A stretch of DNA of 64,000 nt from Mycolicibacterium monacense (GTDB taxonomy: Bacteria > Actinomycetota > Actinomycetes > Mycobacteriales > Mycobacteriaceae), in the NCBI RefSeq assembly GCF_010731575.1, contig NZ_AP022617.1, positions 3,720,001-3,784,000 on the forward strand, read 5' to 3'. The notes below the pieces were generated by a model. That model saw only the letters and a list, made by a program, of their open reading frames with translations, had not been told where the DNA came from and ran no database searches. Made by a program: the position numbers and the translations under genes. Below, in pieces: positions 18,955 to 29,496 of this stretch. Each line of letters opens with the position of its first letter. Position 1 is the stretch's first letter.

Positions 18955-18988
18955 CATGCAGTCCTTCCAGTCTTGTACACGTCGGTCA

Positions 18989-19393
18989 TCAGAACTTCAG
19001 CCCGCCTTCGCGAGCGGCGTCGGCGAGAGCGGCGATACGTCCGCCGTAGCTGTAACCGCCACGGTCGAACACCACCTCGTCGATACCCGCCGCCTTCGCG
19101 CGCTCGGCGATCAGCTGACCGACCCGCACGCTGTGCGCCTTCTTGTCACCGTCGACCGCCCGCACGTCCGCCTCGATCGAGGAGGCGGCGGCCAGCGTCG
19201 TGCCGGTGAGGTCGTCCACCAACTGTACGTGGATGTGCCGCGAGGAGCGGTTGACGACCAGACGCGGCCGCTGCGCGGTACCCGAGACCTTCTTGCGCAG
19301 CCGTGCGTGGCGACGGATGCGGTCCCGCCGGCGCGTCTGGGAGATGCTCGCCCCGACCGGCTTGTGCTGCTTGGTTGCTTCAGCTGTAGCCAT
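18989..19393 (-). CDS. rplR: 50S ribosomal protein L18
   Basis: A 134-aa 5S-rRNA-binding protein ([61 protein letters not shown]). It has normal length and sits between rplF and rpsE in the canonical spc order. Confidence 0.97.
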   Translation of the reverse strand: MATAEATKQHKPVGASISQTRRRDRIRRHARLRKKVSGTAQRPRLVVNRSSRHIHVQLVDDLTGTTLAAASSIEADVRAVDGDKKAHSVRVGQLIAERAKAAGIDEVVFDRGGYSYGGRIAALADAAREGGLKF

Positions 19394-19396
19394 CGC

Positions 19397-19936
19397 TTAC
19401 TTACCTGTCTTTCCGACCTTGCGGCGGATCTGCTCACCCTCGTAACGCACGCCCTTGCCCTTGTACGGGTCGGGGCGGCGCAGACGGCGGATGATCGCCG
19501 AGATCTGGCCGACCTTCTGCTTGTCGATACCCGAGACCGAGAACTTCGTGGGCGTCTCGACCGCGAAGGTGATGCCCTCCGGCGGCTCGATGACCACGGG
19601 GTGGCTGTAACCGAGCGCGAACTCCAGGTTGGAACCCTTGAGCGCGACGCGGTAACCGACGCCGTAGATCTCCATCTTGGTGGTGTATCCCTGCGTGACG
19701 CCCTCGACCAGGTTGGCCACCAGGGTGCGGGACAGCCCGTGCAGCGAGCGGTTGCGCCGCTCGTCGTTGGGCCGGGTCACCACGATGGCGCCCTCGTCAT
19801 CACGCGCCACGACGATCGGCTCGGCGACCGCCAGCGACAGAGTGCCCTTGGGCCCCTTCACCGATACGTTCTGACCTTCGATCGTCACATCGACTCCGGC
19901 GGGAACCGGAACCGGCTGCTTTCCAATACGCGACAT
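19397..19936 (-). CDS. rplF: 50S ribosomal protein L6
   Basis: A 179-aa protein starting at [17 protein letters not shown] (ATG 19936). The L6 signature [22 protein letters not shown] is at the C-terminus, and [20 protein letters not shown] lies in the core. It falls between rpsH and rplR. Confidence 0.97.
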
Positions 19937-19949
19937 GTTTCCTACCCCC

Positions 19950-20348
19950 TCACCACACGTACGCGAGGACTTCGCCGCCCACGCCGGATCGTGCTGCCTG
20001 ACGGTCGGTGAGCAGGCCCGAGGACGTGGAGATGATCGCCACGCCCAGGCCACCGAGCACTCGGGGCAGATTGGTCGACTTCGCGTAGACCCGCAGACCG
20101 GGCTTGGAAACCCGTCGCAGGCCGGCGATGCTGCGCTCACGGCTGGGGCCGTACTTGAGCTGGACCACCAGGGACTTGCCCACGCGGGCGTCCTCGGTGC
20201 GGTAATCGGAGATGTAACCCTCGGACTTGAGGATCTCGGCGATGTTCGCCTTGATCTTCGAGTGCGGCAGAGTCACCTCATCGTGGTACGCCGAATTGGC
20301 GTTGCGCAGACGTGTCAAGAAGTCTGCGATCGGATCCGTCATGGTCAT
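19950..20348 (-). CDS. rpsH: 30S ribosomal protein S8
   Basis: A 132-aa primary 16S-rRNA binder ([60 protein letters not shown]). In E. coli S8 represses the spc operon by binding rplE mRNA. Whether a mimic exists here was not resolved. Confidence 0.97.
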
Positions 20349-20440
20349 GACAGCCGGTTCACCTTTCTCGCGGCGGTTCCCAGTCCCGAGATTCGGGTTC
20401 CAGGGCCTTCCGCAACTGCTCTGTTAGTGGTTGGGCTGGC

Positions 20441-20626
20441 TTACCAGCTGGACTTCTGCACACCGGGCAGTTCGCCGGCGTGGGCCATCTCGCGCAGGCA
20501 GATCCGGCACAGGCCGAACTTGCGGAAGACGGCGTGCGGGCGACCGCAGCGCTGGCAGCGGGTGTACCCGCGCACCTTGAACTTCGGCTTCTTGTTGGCC
20601 TTGTTGACCAGTGCTTTCTTTGCCAT
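20441..20626 (-). CDS. rpsZ: 30S ribosomal protein S14, zinc-binding type Z
   Basis: A 61-aa short S14 with a zinc ribbon formed by C24/C27 and C40/C43 ([21 protein letters not shown]). This is the housekeeping zinc-containing (C+) form; the cysteine-free paralogue usually sits in a Zur-regulated locus elsewhere. It follows rplE with a 4-bp gap, and 92 bp separate it from rpsH. Confidence 0.97.
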
Positions 20627-20630
20627 TAGC

Positions 20631-21194
20631 TCAGTTCTCCTTGAAGGGGAAGCCCAGCGCCCGCAACAGCGCTCGTCCTTCGTCGTCGGTCGTCGCCGAG
20701 GTGACGACGGTGATGTCCATACCGCGCGGGCGGTCGATGCTGTCCACGTCGATCTCGTGGAACATCGACTGCTCGGTCAGGCCGAAGGTGTAGTTGCCGG
20801 TGCCGTCGAACTGCTTGGGGTTCAGGCCGCGGAAGTCGCGGATACGCGGCAGCGCGATCGCGACCAGGCGGTCGAGGAACTCCCACATGCGGTCGCCGCG
20901 CAGGGTCACGCGGGCACCGATCGGCATACCTTCGCGCAGCTTGAACTGGGCGATGGACTTGCGGGCGCGACGGATCTCCGGCTTCTGGCCGGTGATCAGC
21001 GCGAGGTCGTTGACCGCGCCGTTGATCAGCTTCGCGTCGCGGGCGGCGTCACCGACACCCATGTTGACGACGACCTTCACGACGCCCGGGATCTGCATCA
21101 CGTTGGCGTAGCCGAACTGCTGCTGCAGCGACTCGCGGATCTCCTCGCGGTAGCGCTGCTTGAGGCGCGGGAGGGTCTTCTCTGCGGTAGTCAT
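20631..21194 (-). CDS. rplE: 50S ribosomal protein L5
   Basis: A 187-aa 5S-rRNA-associated protein. The ATG at 21194 gives [18 protein letters not shown]. Core motifs are [19 protein letters not shown] and [17 protein letters not shown], with [15 protein letters not shown] near the C-terminus. It begins one base after the rplX stop. Confidence 0.97.
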
Positions 21195-21195
21195 C

Positions 21196-21513
21196 TCAGA
21201 TGTCCTTGCCGTTGCGCTTGGAGACACGCACCTTCTTGCCGGTCTCTTCGTCGACGCGGTAACCGATGCGGGTGGGGTTGCCGTCGGAGTCGACCACCAT
21301 CACGTTGGACACGTGGATCGGCGCCTCCTGCGTGACGATGCCGCCCGACGATGCGCCGCGCTCGTTGCTCGAGACAGCGGTGTGCTTCTTGATGCGGTTG
21401 ACGCCCTCGACGAGGACCTTGTTGCGCGTGGGGTAGGCCTGGATGACCTTGCCCTTGGCGCCCTTGTCCTTACCGGAGACCACCAGCACGGTGTCGCCCT
21501 TGTGGACCTTCAT
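21196..21513 (-). CDS. rplX: 50S ribosomal protein L24
   Basis: A 105-aa assembly-initiating protein with the KOW motif ([21 protein letters not shown]). It is directly adjacent to rplN and rplE in the spc operon. Confidence 0.97.
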
Positions 21514-21882
21514 CTACAACACCTCCGGGGCGAGCGAGACGATCTTCATGAAGCGCTTCTCGCGCAGTTCACGGCCGACGGGCCCGAAGATGCGGGTACC
21601 GCGCGGATCGTTGTCGTTCTTGATGATCACGGCGGCGTTCTCGTCGAACTTGATGTAGCTGCCATCGGCGCGGCGGCGTTCCTTGACGGTGCGCACCACA
21701 ACGGCCTTGACCACGTCGCCGCGCTTGACGTTGGCGCCGGGGATGGCTTCCTTGACGGTGGCCACGATGACATCACCGATGCCTGCGTAGCGTCGCGATG
21801 AACCACCGAGCACGCGGATGCACAAGATCTCCTTGGCGCCCGTGTTGTCGGCGACCTTCAACCGCGATTCCTGCTGAATCAC
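21514..21882 (-). CDS. rplN: 50S ribosomal protein L14
   Basis: A 122-aa protein starting at GTG 21882 ([19 protein letters not shown]), preceded by GGAG. The family signature is present ([36 protein letters not shown]). It is the first gene of the spc operon here, because the upstream S10 operon ends at rpsQ and the sulfatase genes intervene. A promoter is proposed about 160 bp upstream. Confidence 0.97.
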   Translation of the reverse strand: MIQQESRLKVADNTGAKEILCIRVLGGSSRRYAGIGDVIVATVKEAIPGANVKRGDVVKAVVVRTVKERRRADGSYIKFDENAAVIIKNDNDPRGTRIFGPVGRELREKRFMKIVSLAPEVL

Positions 21883-22043
21883 TCGATCTCCTGACCTGGT
21901 TATGTCTGCACGCCAGATACCGACCTGACGTACGCGGTCCTTGCTGTCACCGAAGAGCACGCAGGGCTGATCCGCGATGAGCGCTTGCGCGAAGAGCGTC
22001 AAGCATTGCGGATCGGCCGAGGTCTGCCCAAGGCAACCGTTTG

Positions 22044-22072
22044 ATTCTAGGTGAGGACCTGCAGAGAACCAA
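22044..22072 (-). promoter_or_regulatory. Putative housekeeping promoter of the spc operon
   Basis: On the minus strand, TTGGTT (22067-22072) and TAGAAT (22044-22049) are spaced by 17 bp, a good SigA-type match, with an inferred start near 22037. This gives a leader of about 155 nt before rplN. The intergenic stretch 21883-22097 contains no other recognised feature. Confidence 0.55.
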
Positions 22073-22097
22073 ATCGCCGCAGGTCAGCCTCCGCAGC

Positions 22098-22970
22098 TCA
22101 GGCGACGCAGCGGAACCCGATGTGCGTCGTCGCGCTGTCCTGTGACTGCGGTGACCGCGCGGCGGCCCGGTACCGGTGGCAGTACTCGGGCGCGCACAGG
22201 TGCGAGCCGCCCTTGAGCGCCTGGTTGACCGACGGATCGGGATCGGCGGGCCCGCAGCACGATTCGACGGCGCCGTCGGGACGGTGGTGCGCCGAGAACC
22301 GCGTCGTCGTCCACTCCCACACGTTGCCGATCATGTCGACCAGGCCGAAGCCGTTGGCGGGGAACGTGCCCACCGGCGACGTGCCGACCCAGCCGAGCGC
22401 ACCGTCGTTGCGGTACGGGAACCGGCCCTGCCAGGTGTTGGCCATCAGCCGTCCGCCCGGTTGCGGGTCGTCACCCCACGGATAGGTGGTGGCCGCGCCC
22501 GCGTGTGCGGCGTATTCCCACTGCGCCTCCGTGGGCAGTCGCCGGCCGGCCCATTTCGCGTAGGCGGCGGCGTCCGGGTAGGCGACCTGGACGACGGGGT
22601 GGTCCGGACGGTCGTGCCAGCTCGACTCCGGGCCGAGCGGGTGACGCCAGCACGCGCCCGGCGACCACGTCCACCACTGCCGCCAGTCCCGCAGGTCGAC
22701 CGGCCCCGCGGTCGGCTGGAACACCAGCGCGCCCGGCACCAGATCGGCCGGCGGCACACCTGGATACAGCGCGGGATCGAGGGCCTGTTCGGCGATCGTG
22801 ACGTAGCCGGTGGCGTCGACGAACTCGGCGAACTGTGCGTTGGTGACGGGATGGCGCTCGATCGCGAAGTCGGCGACGGTCACCGTGTGCACCGGCACTT
22901 CCTCCGGATAGAACTGCGTGGAGCCCATCCGGAAGGTGCCGCCCGGCAGTTCGACCAGCTCGGTCAGCAT
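22098..22970 (-). CDS. Formylglycine-generating enzyme family protein (sulfatase maturation)
   Basis: A 290-aa FGE-sulfatase-domain protein that should oxidise the active-site cysteine of the neighbouring sulfatase to formylglycine. Key features are the N-terminal GGTFRMGS, RRLPTEAQWEYAAHAG, PWGD, GNVWEW and the C-terminal GGSHLCAPEYCHRYRAAAR. C259 and C264 correspond to the copper-binding catalytic cysteine pair of authentic FGEs, so it is probably a true aerobic FGE. It lies 17 bp after atsA on the same strand, as in M. tuberculosis Rv0711-Rv0712. Confidence 0.93.
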   Translation of the reverse strand: MLTELVELPGGTFRMGSTQFYPEEVPVHTVTVADFAIERHPVTNAQFAEFVDATGYVTIAEQALDPALYPGVPPADLVPGALVFQPTAGPVDLRDWRQWWTWSPGACWRHPLGPESSWHDRPDHPVVQVAYPDAAAYAKWAGRRLPTEAQWEYAAHAGAATTYPWGDDPQPGGRLMANTWQGRFPYRNDGALGWVGTSPVGTFPANGFGLVDMIGNVWEWTTTRFSAHHRPDGAVESCCGPADPDPSVNQALKGGSHLCAPEYCHRYRAAARSPQSQDSATTHIGFRCVA

Positions 22971-22987
22971 CTCTTCAGCGTAGAGGG

Positions 22988-25339
22988 TCAGTCCTTCGCG
23001 AAGGCCCGGGCGAACTCGCGTTCCAGGTCGAGGTAGGGCTTGCCGGAGACGTCGAACGAGACCTGGGCGATGGTGCCGCCGGTGAAGTCGAACGGCGGCC
23101 GGTAGGCCCGCGAGACCGGGGATCCGCTGTTGCGGCCCACCGAGAGCGTGGCGCCGGCCAGTCCGAACGTCCCGGGGTGGCTCATCATGCCCGGGTAGGA
23201 GGCGACCTCGTCGTCGTCGACGTAGAGCACGGCGTCACCGAGGGGGGTGTGGCTGCCCTCGACGGTTCCGGTCCGGGTGTAGGCGATCCCGAAGGTGTGC
23301 CGGCCTTCGGTGATCGGCACCGACGACGTCATCTTCTGTTCGGTCTCGCCGAGGAAGTTGTACGTGTAGTGCAGCCGGCCGTCCTGCACGTACATCACGT
23401 GACCGCCGTGTGCGCCACCGTGTTTGAACACCACACCCTGTGCGGTGTCGTCGTCGACGGTGACCTCGGCCAGCACCACGAACGAGCGGCCCTGGACCTC
23501 CACGACGGCGCCGGTTCCGACATCCGCGGTGCCCGGGTAGTACACGTAGGCGTCCCGCGCACCCGACAGGCTGGGCCGCCACCGCCCGATGGTGTCGAAG
23601 ATGTTGAGATCGCCGAGCGGCAGCCCGTTGTACTTGGCGGCCTCGCTGAACCACAGCGCCTTGAGTTCCTCGAGTTTCTCCGGGTGTTCGGCGGCCAGAT
23701 CGCGCACCTGGGCGCGGTCGGCCTCGATGTGGAACAACTCCCAGCGGTCGTCGTCGAAATGCGACCAGCCGGCCGGCGACGCCGCGTGCACGGTGTTGGC
23801 GAACCAGCCCTGGTGCCAGATCCCCCGGGTGCCGAGCATCGAGTAGAACTGGGTCTCCTTGCCGGTGGGCGCGGTCGGATTATCCAGTGTCACTTTGAAA
23901 CTCACACCGTCAAGCGGTTTCTGCGGCACCCCGCGCACGGAGGCCGGGGCGGTGAGCCCCAGCAGGTCGTACACCGTCGGGGTGATGTCGCAGACGTTGA
24001 CGTAGTTGTCCCGCACCTCACCGTGGGCGGCGATGCCGTCGGGCCACGAGATGATCGCGGTGTCGGCGATGCCGCCCTCATGGGAGGCGTAGCGCTTGAA
24101 CAGTTTGTAGGGCGTGTTGAACGCCATCGCCCAGCCGGTCGGATAGTGGTTGTAGGTGTGCGGGCCACCGAGATCGTCGATGACCTTGAGCCCCTCCTCG
24201 GCGGTGTCGATGTAGCCGTTGAAGAACTTCGTCTCGTTGACCGAACCGTCGGGTCCGCCTTCGCCGCTGGCCCCGTTGTCGGAGATCACCACGATGATCG
24301 TGTTGTCGAGCTGACCCGAATCCTCCAGGTAGTCGAGGATCCGGCCGATCTGCGCATCGGTGTAGGACAGGAATCCGGCGAAGACCTCCGCCATCCTGCA
24401 GAAGAGCCGTTTCTCATTGTCGGACAGGGAATCCCACGGCCGCACAGTGTCCTGGACGGGCCACTGCTCCCCGTTGGGCCCGGTGACGTCGGCGTACGGG
24501 TTCATCGGTGAGAGCTCGGTGTCCGACGGGACGATGCCGAGGCGTTTCTGGTTCTCCAGCACGATCTCGCGGTAGGCCTCGTAGCCCATGTCGAAGCGGC
24601 CCGCGTAGCGGTCGGCCCATTCCTTGAACACGTGGTGCGGGGCGTGGCCGGCACCCGGGCAGACGTAGGAGAACCACGGTTTGTCGGGGGCGATCACCTT
24701 GGCGTCGCGGATGAACTCGATCGTCTTGTCCGCGAGGTCCTTCGACAGGTGATAGCCGTCCTCGGGGGTGCCGGGCGGGGCGACCGGGTGGTTGTCGTAG
24801 ACGAGTTCGGGATACCACTGGTCGGTTTCGCCGCCCATGAAGCCGTAGAACCGTTCGAACCCACGAGACAGCGGCCAGTGTCGTTTGGTGGCAGCCAGAT
24901 TCGACTCCTCGAGCGGGGTCAGGTGCCACTTGCCGACGCAGTAGGTGTTGTAGCCGTTCTCCGCGAGGACCTCCGAGATCAGCGCGGTGTCGAAAGGGAT
25001 GCGGCCGCTGCAGTTCGGGAAGCCGTCGGTGAACTCCTCGATGGTGGCCATCCCGACGGTCGTCGCGTTGCGACCGGTGAGCAGGGAGGCACGGGTCGGC
25101 GAGCACAGCGCCGTGGTGTGGAACTGCGACAGGCGCACACCGCGTTCGGCGATACGGCTCATCGCCGGCATCTCGACCAGACCGCCGAAGCAGTCCCACG
25201 TCGCGATACCGGTGTCATCCCACACGAGGTACAGCACGTTGGGCGCGTCCTCGGGTGCGGTCGGCGCGGCGTACGGGCCCCAGTCGGGCTCGGAATCGCG
25301 GATGTCCAGTTCGATCTTGCCGTTGAATTCCGTGAGCAC
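22988..25339 (-). CDS. atsA: Arylsulfatase (type I, formylglycine-dependent)
   Basis: A 783-aa sulfatase that hydrolyses sulfate esters. The modification site is C79 in LCSPTRASLLTGRN (CxPxR). Metal-binding Asp41/Asp42 lie in YLVWDDTG, and a second metal site is at VVISDNGASGEGG. A C-terminal beta-rich region of about 230 residues follows the catalytic domain, as in Pseudomonas-type arylsulfatases of this size. No signal peptide is visible, so it is probably cytoplasmic. It lies between a DUF2306 membrane protein (9 bp upstream) and the FGE gene, forming one operon. Confidence 0.94.
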   Translation of the reverse strand: MLTEFNGKIELDIRDSEPDWGPYAAPTAPEDAPNVLYLVWDDTGIATWDCFGGLVEMPAMSRIAERGVRLSQFHTTALCSPTRASLLTGRNATTVGMATIEEFTDGFPNCSGRIPFDTALISEVLAENGYNTYCVGKWHLTPLEESNLAATKRHWPLSRGFERFYGFMGGETDQWYPELVYDNHPVAPPGTPEDGYHLSKDLADKTIEFIRDAKVIAPDKPWFSYVCPGAGHAPHHVFKEWADRYAGRFDMGYEAYREIVLENQKRLGIVPSDTELSPMNPYADVTGPNGEQWPVQDTVRPWDSLSDNEKRLFCRMAEVFAGFLSYTDAQIGRILDYLEDSGQLDNTIIVVISDNGASGEGGPDGSVNETKFFNGYIDTAEEGLKVIDDLGGPHTYNHYPTGWAMAFNTPYKLFKRYASHEGGIADTAIISWPDGIAAHGEVRDNYVNVCDITPTVYDLLGLTAPASVRGVPQKPLDGVSFKVTLDNPTAPTGKETQFYSMLGTRGIWHQGWFANTVHAASPAGWSHFDDDRWELFHIEADRAQVRDLAAEHPEKLEELKALWFSEAAKYNGLPLGDLNIFDTIGRWRPSLSGARDAYVYYPGTADVGTGAVVEVQGRSFVVLAEVTVDDDTAQGVVFKHGGAHGGHVMYVQDGRLHYTYNFLGETEQKMTSSVPITEGRHTFGIAYTRTGTVEGSHTPLGDAVLYVDDDEVASYPGMMSHPGTFGLAGATLSVGRNSGSPVSRAYRPPFDFTGGTIAQVSFDVSGKPYLDLEREFARAFAKD

Positions 25340-25348
25340 GCACGGAGA

Positions 25349-26020
25349 TTACACCGGCTGTGTCTCCGGCTTGTGGGGTTTGGATGACGGTACGGTCACG
25401 CGCCGACGATGCATCCAGCACCGCACGGTGAGCAGGGGTACGAGCCAGCCCAGCCAACCACCGAGTCCGGCGACCAGGTACAGGTAGGCTTCGTCGTCAC
25501 CCTCGAACAGGTTCTGCTGCAATGGATTCAGGGTTATGGCGAGCAGCGGCGTCCAGATGCGGTTGGTGATCACCGACAGCGCGAGTGCGCTGCTGTAGAT
25601 CATCGCGGCCCGATGTCCCCCGAACCGGCGCCGACGAGCCTGCCGATACCCGTTGAGCGTGAACCACAGCCACAGCGTCGCGAGGACCACGTTACTCGCA
25701 GCGAGAACCGGCCCGAACGGTGTCAGCGCGCCGATCACCAACGCCGATACCGCTGCCGGGATGGCCGTGCACACGTAAATCCGCCCGATCCAGGGGTGCA
25801 GGCGGGAGCGCTTGGCGCAGATCTGCGCAACGACAGCCACCATCGCGACGGTGGCCAGCAGGACGTGGGCGACGAGGAGGGGGTGGTGCAGAGAGAACGT
25901 CGGCGGGACGCGCGAATCACCGGTGAGATATGGCGGCAGCGAATACGCGAGAAACCCGACGACGACGAGGACCAAAAGGGTCAGCGCCGTTCGCCGCCCA
26001 CCCGTTGATGCGTATGCCAT
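25349..26020 (-). CDS. DUF2306-type integral membrane protein
   Basis: A 223-aa protein with about six transmembrane helices (LTLLVLVVVGFLAYSLPPYL; HPLLVAHVLLATVAMVAVVAQI; helices after HPWIGRIYVC; terminal YLYLVAGLGGWLGWLVPLL). The RLHPWIGRIYV segment is characteristic of DUF2306. The ATG at 26020 lies inside an operator-like palindrome. It is the first gene of the sulfatase operon. Function is unknown; a role in sulfate-ester or sulfate handling is only a guess from context. Confidence 0.83.
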   Translation of the reverse strand: MAYASTGGRRTALTLLVLVVVGFLAYSLPPYLTGDSRVPPTFSLHHPLLVAHVLLATVAMVAVVAQICAKRSRLHPWIGRIYVCTAIPAAVSALVIGALTPFGPVLAASNVVLATLWLWFTLNGYRQARRRRFGGHRAAMIYSSALALSVITNRIWTPLLAITLNPLQQNLFEGDDEAYLYLVAGLGGWLGWLVPLLTVRCWMHRRRVTVPSSKPHKPETQPV

Positions 26021-26025
26021 ACGCA
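26009..26025. promoter_or_regulatory. TetR operator 1 (sulfatase operon)
   Basis: TGCGTAT-GCC-ATACGCA is a perfect 7-bp inverted repeat overlapping the DUF2306 start codon, in the promoter divergent with a TetR gene. The half-site GCGTA recurs in the neighbouring repeat at 26030-26044, so a dimer pair is likely. Confidence 0.7.
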
Positions 26026-26029
26026 AGGA

Positions 26030-26044
26030 GCGTACGCGATACGC
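26030..26044. promoter_or_regulatory. TetR operator 2 (sulfatase operon)
   Basis: GCGTA-CGCGA-TACGC is a second inverted repeat with the same half-site as 26009-26025, centred about 20 bp away and 31 bp before the TetR ATG. Occupancy would repress both divergent units. Confidence 0.65.
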
Positions 26045-26074
26045 ATCGAGGGCGCACACGATATTGTCGAGTCG

Positions 26075-26791
26075 ATGTCGGGCCAGGACGAAGAGGCGCC
26101 ACTCCCCCGCGCGCTCGAGCTGCTCTGGCAGGAGCCGCCCGCGAGGGGGGCTCGTCAGGGCGGGCTCAGCCGGGAACTCATCGTGGCCGCAGCGATTGAA
26201 CTGGCCGATGCCGAGGGGCTGGGCGCGCTGTCGATGGCACGGTTGGCCGAGCGCCTGAACTGCGGCACGATGTCGCTCTACCGGCACATCGCCAATAAGG
26301 ACGAACTGCTGACGTTCATGGTCTCGCAGGCGCCGGGCCCGCCGCCGGCCCGCCGGGAGGAGGGTTGGAGGGCGGCCGTCGAAACCTGGGCACACGGCCT
26401 CTGGGCCGTCTACCACCGGCACCGGTGGATTCTGGCCACCGCGTCGTTCGGCCCACCGCTGGACCCGGGCCAGCTGGCGTGGCTGGACGCCGGGTTGGCG
26501 GCCCTTGCCGGCACGGGCCTCACCGAACGTGACAAGCTGGCCGCCGTCATGGCGGTCCTGCATTTCGTGCGTGGCGCGGCCGCACTGGGCGGGGACCGGG
26601 CCGACACCGCGGACCACCCCGTCAGCTATCCCGCTGTCCTGCGCCGCGTGGTCGATGCCGAGAGGCTGCCCGCGTTGGCGGCGGCCGTCGACGCCGGCGT
26701 ATTCGACGACGCCGATGGCGAGGACTCCGGATTCCGGGCCGGGCTCGCGCAACTGCTCGACGGCATCGCCGCCCGAATCAGCCACGCCTGA
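26075..26791 (+). CDS. TetR-family regulator (TetR_C_1-like)
   Basis: A 238-aa regulator with an N-terminal extension, then the helix-turn-helix (about 30-75: LSRELIVAAAIELADAEGLG, MARLAERLNCGTMSLYRHIANKDEL) and a C-terminal ligand-binding domain of the tetracycline-repressor class. It is divergent from the DUF2306-atsA-FGE operon, with paired GCGTA palindromes between them. It is the likely local repressor of sulfatase expression; the effector is unknown. Confidence 0.88.
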   Translation: MSGQDEEAPLPRALELLWQEPPARGARQGGLSRELIVAAAIELADAEGLGALSMARLAERLNCGTMSLYRHIANKDELLTFMVSQAPGPPPARREEGWRAAVETWAHGLWAVYHRHRWILATASFGPPLDPGQLAWLDAGLAALAGTGLTERDKLAAVMAVLHFVRGAAALGGDRADTADHPVSYPAVLRRVVDAERLPALAAAVDAGVFDDADGEDSGFRAGLAQLLDGIAARISHA

Positions 26792-26800
26792 AACGGAAAA

Positions 26801-26825
26801 ACCCGACACGCGATGCGTGTCGGGT
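26801..26825 (-). terminator. Rho-independent terminator after rpsQ (also faces the TetR gene)
   Basis: An 11-bp perfect stem ACCCGACACGC / GCGTGTCGGGT with a 3-nt loop. On the minus strand it is followed by TTTTTCC, so it ends the S10 operon. The converging TetR transcript meets the same hairpin. Confidence 0.88.
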
Positions 26826-26861
26826 CGTCCGTCGTCGTGGAGGACGTGGCTGATTCGGCCT

Positions 26862-27161
26862 TTACTTGGCCTTCTCGAGGACCTCCACCAGCCGCCACCG
26901 CTTGGTGGCCGACAGGGGGCGGGTCTCCATCAGCGAGACGCGGTCGCCGACACCGGCGTCGCCGTTCTCGTCATGCGCCTTGACCTTGCTGGTGGTCCGG
27001 ATGATCTTCCCGTAGAGCGGGTGGCTCTTGCGGGATTCCAGCTCGACCACGATGGTCTTTTCCATCTTGTCGCTGACCACGTAGCCGATGGCCGTCTTGC
27101 GGCGGTTACGCGGCTTCTCGGTGCGCGGGGTGTACGCCGGTCCCTTGGCGGTCTCTGCCAT
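26862..27161 (-). CDS. rpsQ: 30S ribosomal protein S17
   Basis: A 99-aa protein ([55 protein letters not shown]) with a short N-terminal extension usual in actinobacteria. It is the last gene of the S10 operon; its ATG overlaps the rpmC stop by one base. Confidence 0.97.
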   Translation of the reverse strand: MAETAKGPAYTPRTEKPRNRRKTAIGYVVSDKMEKTIVVELESRKSHPLYGKIIRTTSKVKAHDENGDAGVGDRVSLMETRPLSATKRWRLVEVLEKAK

Positions 27162-27394
27162 TACGATTCCTCACCTGCGGGCCCGGATGCCAGGCCCAGT
27201 TCACGTTCGCGCAGCACGGTGTACACGCGCGCAATCTCCTGCCGCACGACACGAAGCCGGCGGTTGTTGGACAGCTGCCCCGTGGCCATCTGGAAGCGAA
27301 GGTTGAACAGCTCTTCCTTCGACTCACGCAGCCGCTCGATCAGCTCGTCGTCGCTCAGTTCGCGCAGTTCACCAGGCGAAACTCCAACTGCCAT
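27161..27394 (-). CDS. rpmC: 50S ribosomal protein L29
   Basis: A 77-aa protein ([38 protein letters not shown]) located at the nascent-peptide exit. It overlaps both neighbours by one base. Confidence 0.97.
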   Translation of the reverse strand: MAVGVSPGELRELSDDELIERLRESKEELFNLRFQMATGQLSNNRRLRVVRQEIARVYTVLRERELGLASGPAGEES

Positions 27395-27810
27395 CAGAAG
27401 TTCTCCTCTCTGGTCACGATGCGCGCCTTGATCGGCAGCTTGTGGATCGCGCGGGTCAGCGCGTCACGCGCGGTCTTCTCGTCCGGGTAGCTCAGCTCGA
27501 AGAGCACACGGCCGGGCTTGACGTTGGCGACCCACCACTCGGGCGAACCCTTACCGGAACCCATGCGGGTCTCGGCGGGCTTCTTGGTCAGCGGACGGTC
27601 CGGGAAGATGTTGATCCACACCTTGCCGCCACGCTTGATGTGCCGGTTGATGGCGATACGAGCGGACTCGATCTGCCGGTTGGTGATGTAGGCGTGCTCG
27701 AGCGCCTGGATGCCATAGTCACCGAAGCTCACCGTCGTGCCACCGCTGGCGATGCCGCGCTGTCGGGGGTGATGCTGCTTGCGGTGCTTGACCTTACGAG
27801 GGATCAGCAT
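27394..27810 (-). CDS. rplP: 50S ribosomal protein L16
   Basis: A 138-aa protein ([59 protein letters not shown]). All signatures and the length are standard. It is 2 bp from rpsC. Confidence 0.97.
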   Translation of the reverse strand: MLIPRKVKHRKQHHPRQRGIASGGTTVSFGDYGIQALEHAYITNRQIESARIAINRHIKRGGKVWINIFPDRPLTKKPAETRMGSGKGSPEWWVANVKPGRVLFELSYPDEKTARDALTRAIHKLPIKARIVTREENF

Positions 27811-27812
27811 GC

Positions 27813-29193
<1,381 letters not shown>

Positions 29194-29197
<4 letters not shown>

Positions 29198-29475
29198 CGC
29201 CTCTTGCTCTTCCGGTCATCCTTGATGTGACCCTTGAAGGTGCGGGTGGGGGCGAACTCGCCCAGCTTGTGCCCGACCATCGCCTCGGTGACGAACACCG
29301 GCACGTGCTTGCGGCCGTCGTGGACCGCGAAGGTGTGCCCGATGAAGTCAGGGATGATGGTCGACCGACGCGACCAGGTCTTGATGACCTGCTTGGTGTT
29401 CTTGTCGTTCTGGACGTCGACCTTCTTGAGCAGATGGTCGTCGACGAACGGGCCCTTCTTCAGGCTGCGTGGCAT
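29194..29475 (-). CDS. rpsS: 30S ribosomal protein S19
   Basis: A 93-aa protein ([56 protein letters not shown]). It overlaps rplV by 4 bp. Confidence 0.97.
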
Positions 29476-29496
29476 CGCTGTTGTTCCTTCCCCGGC

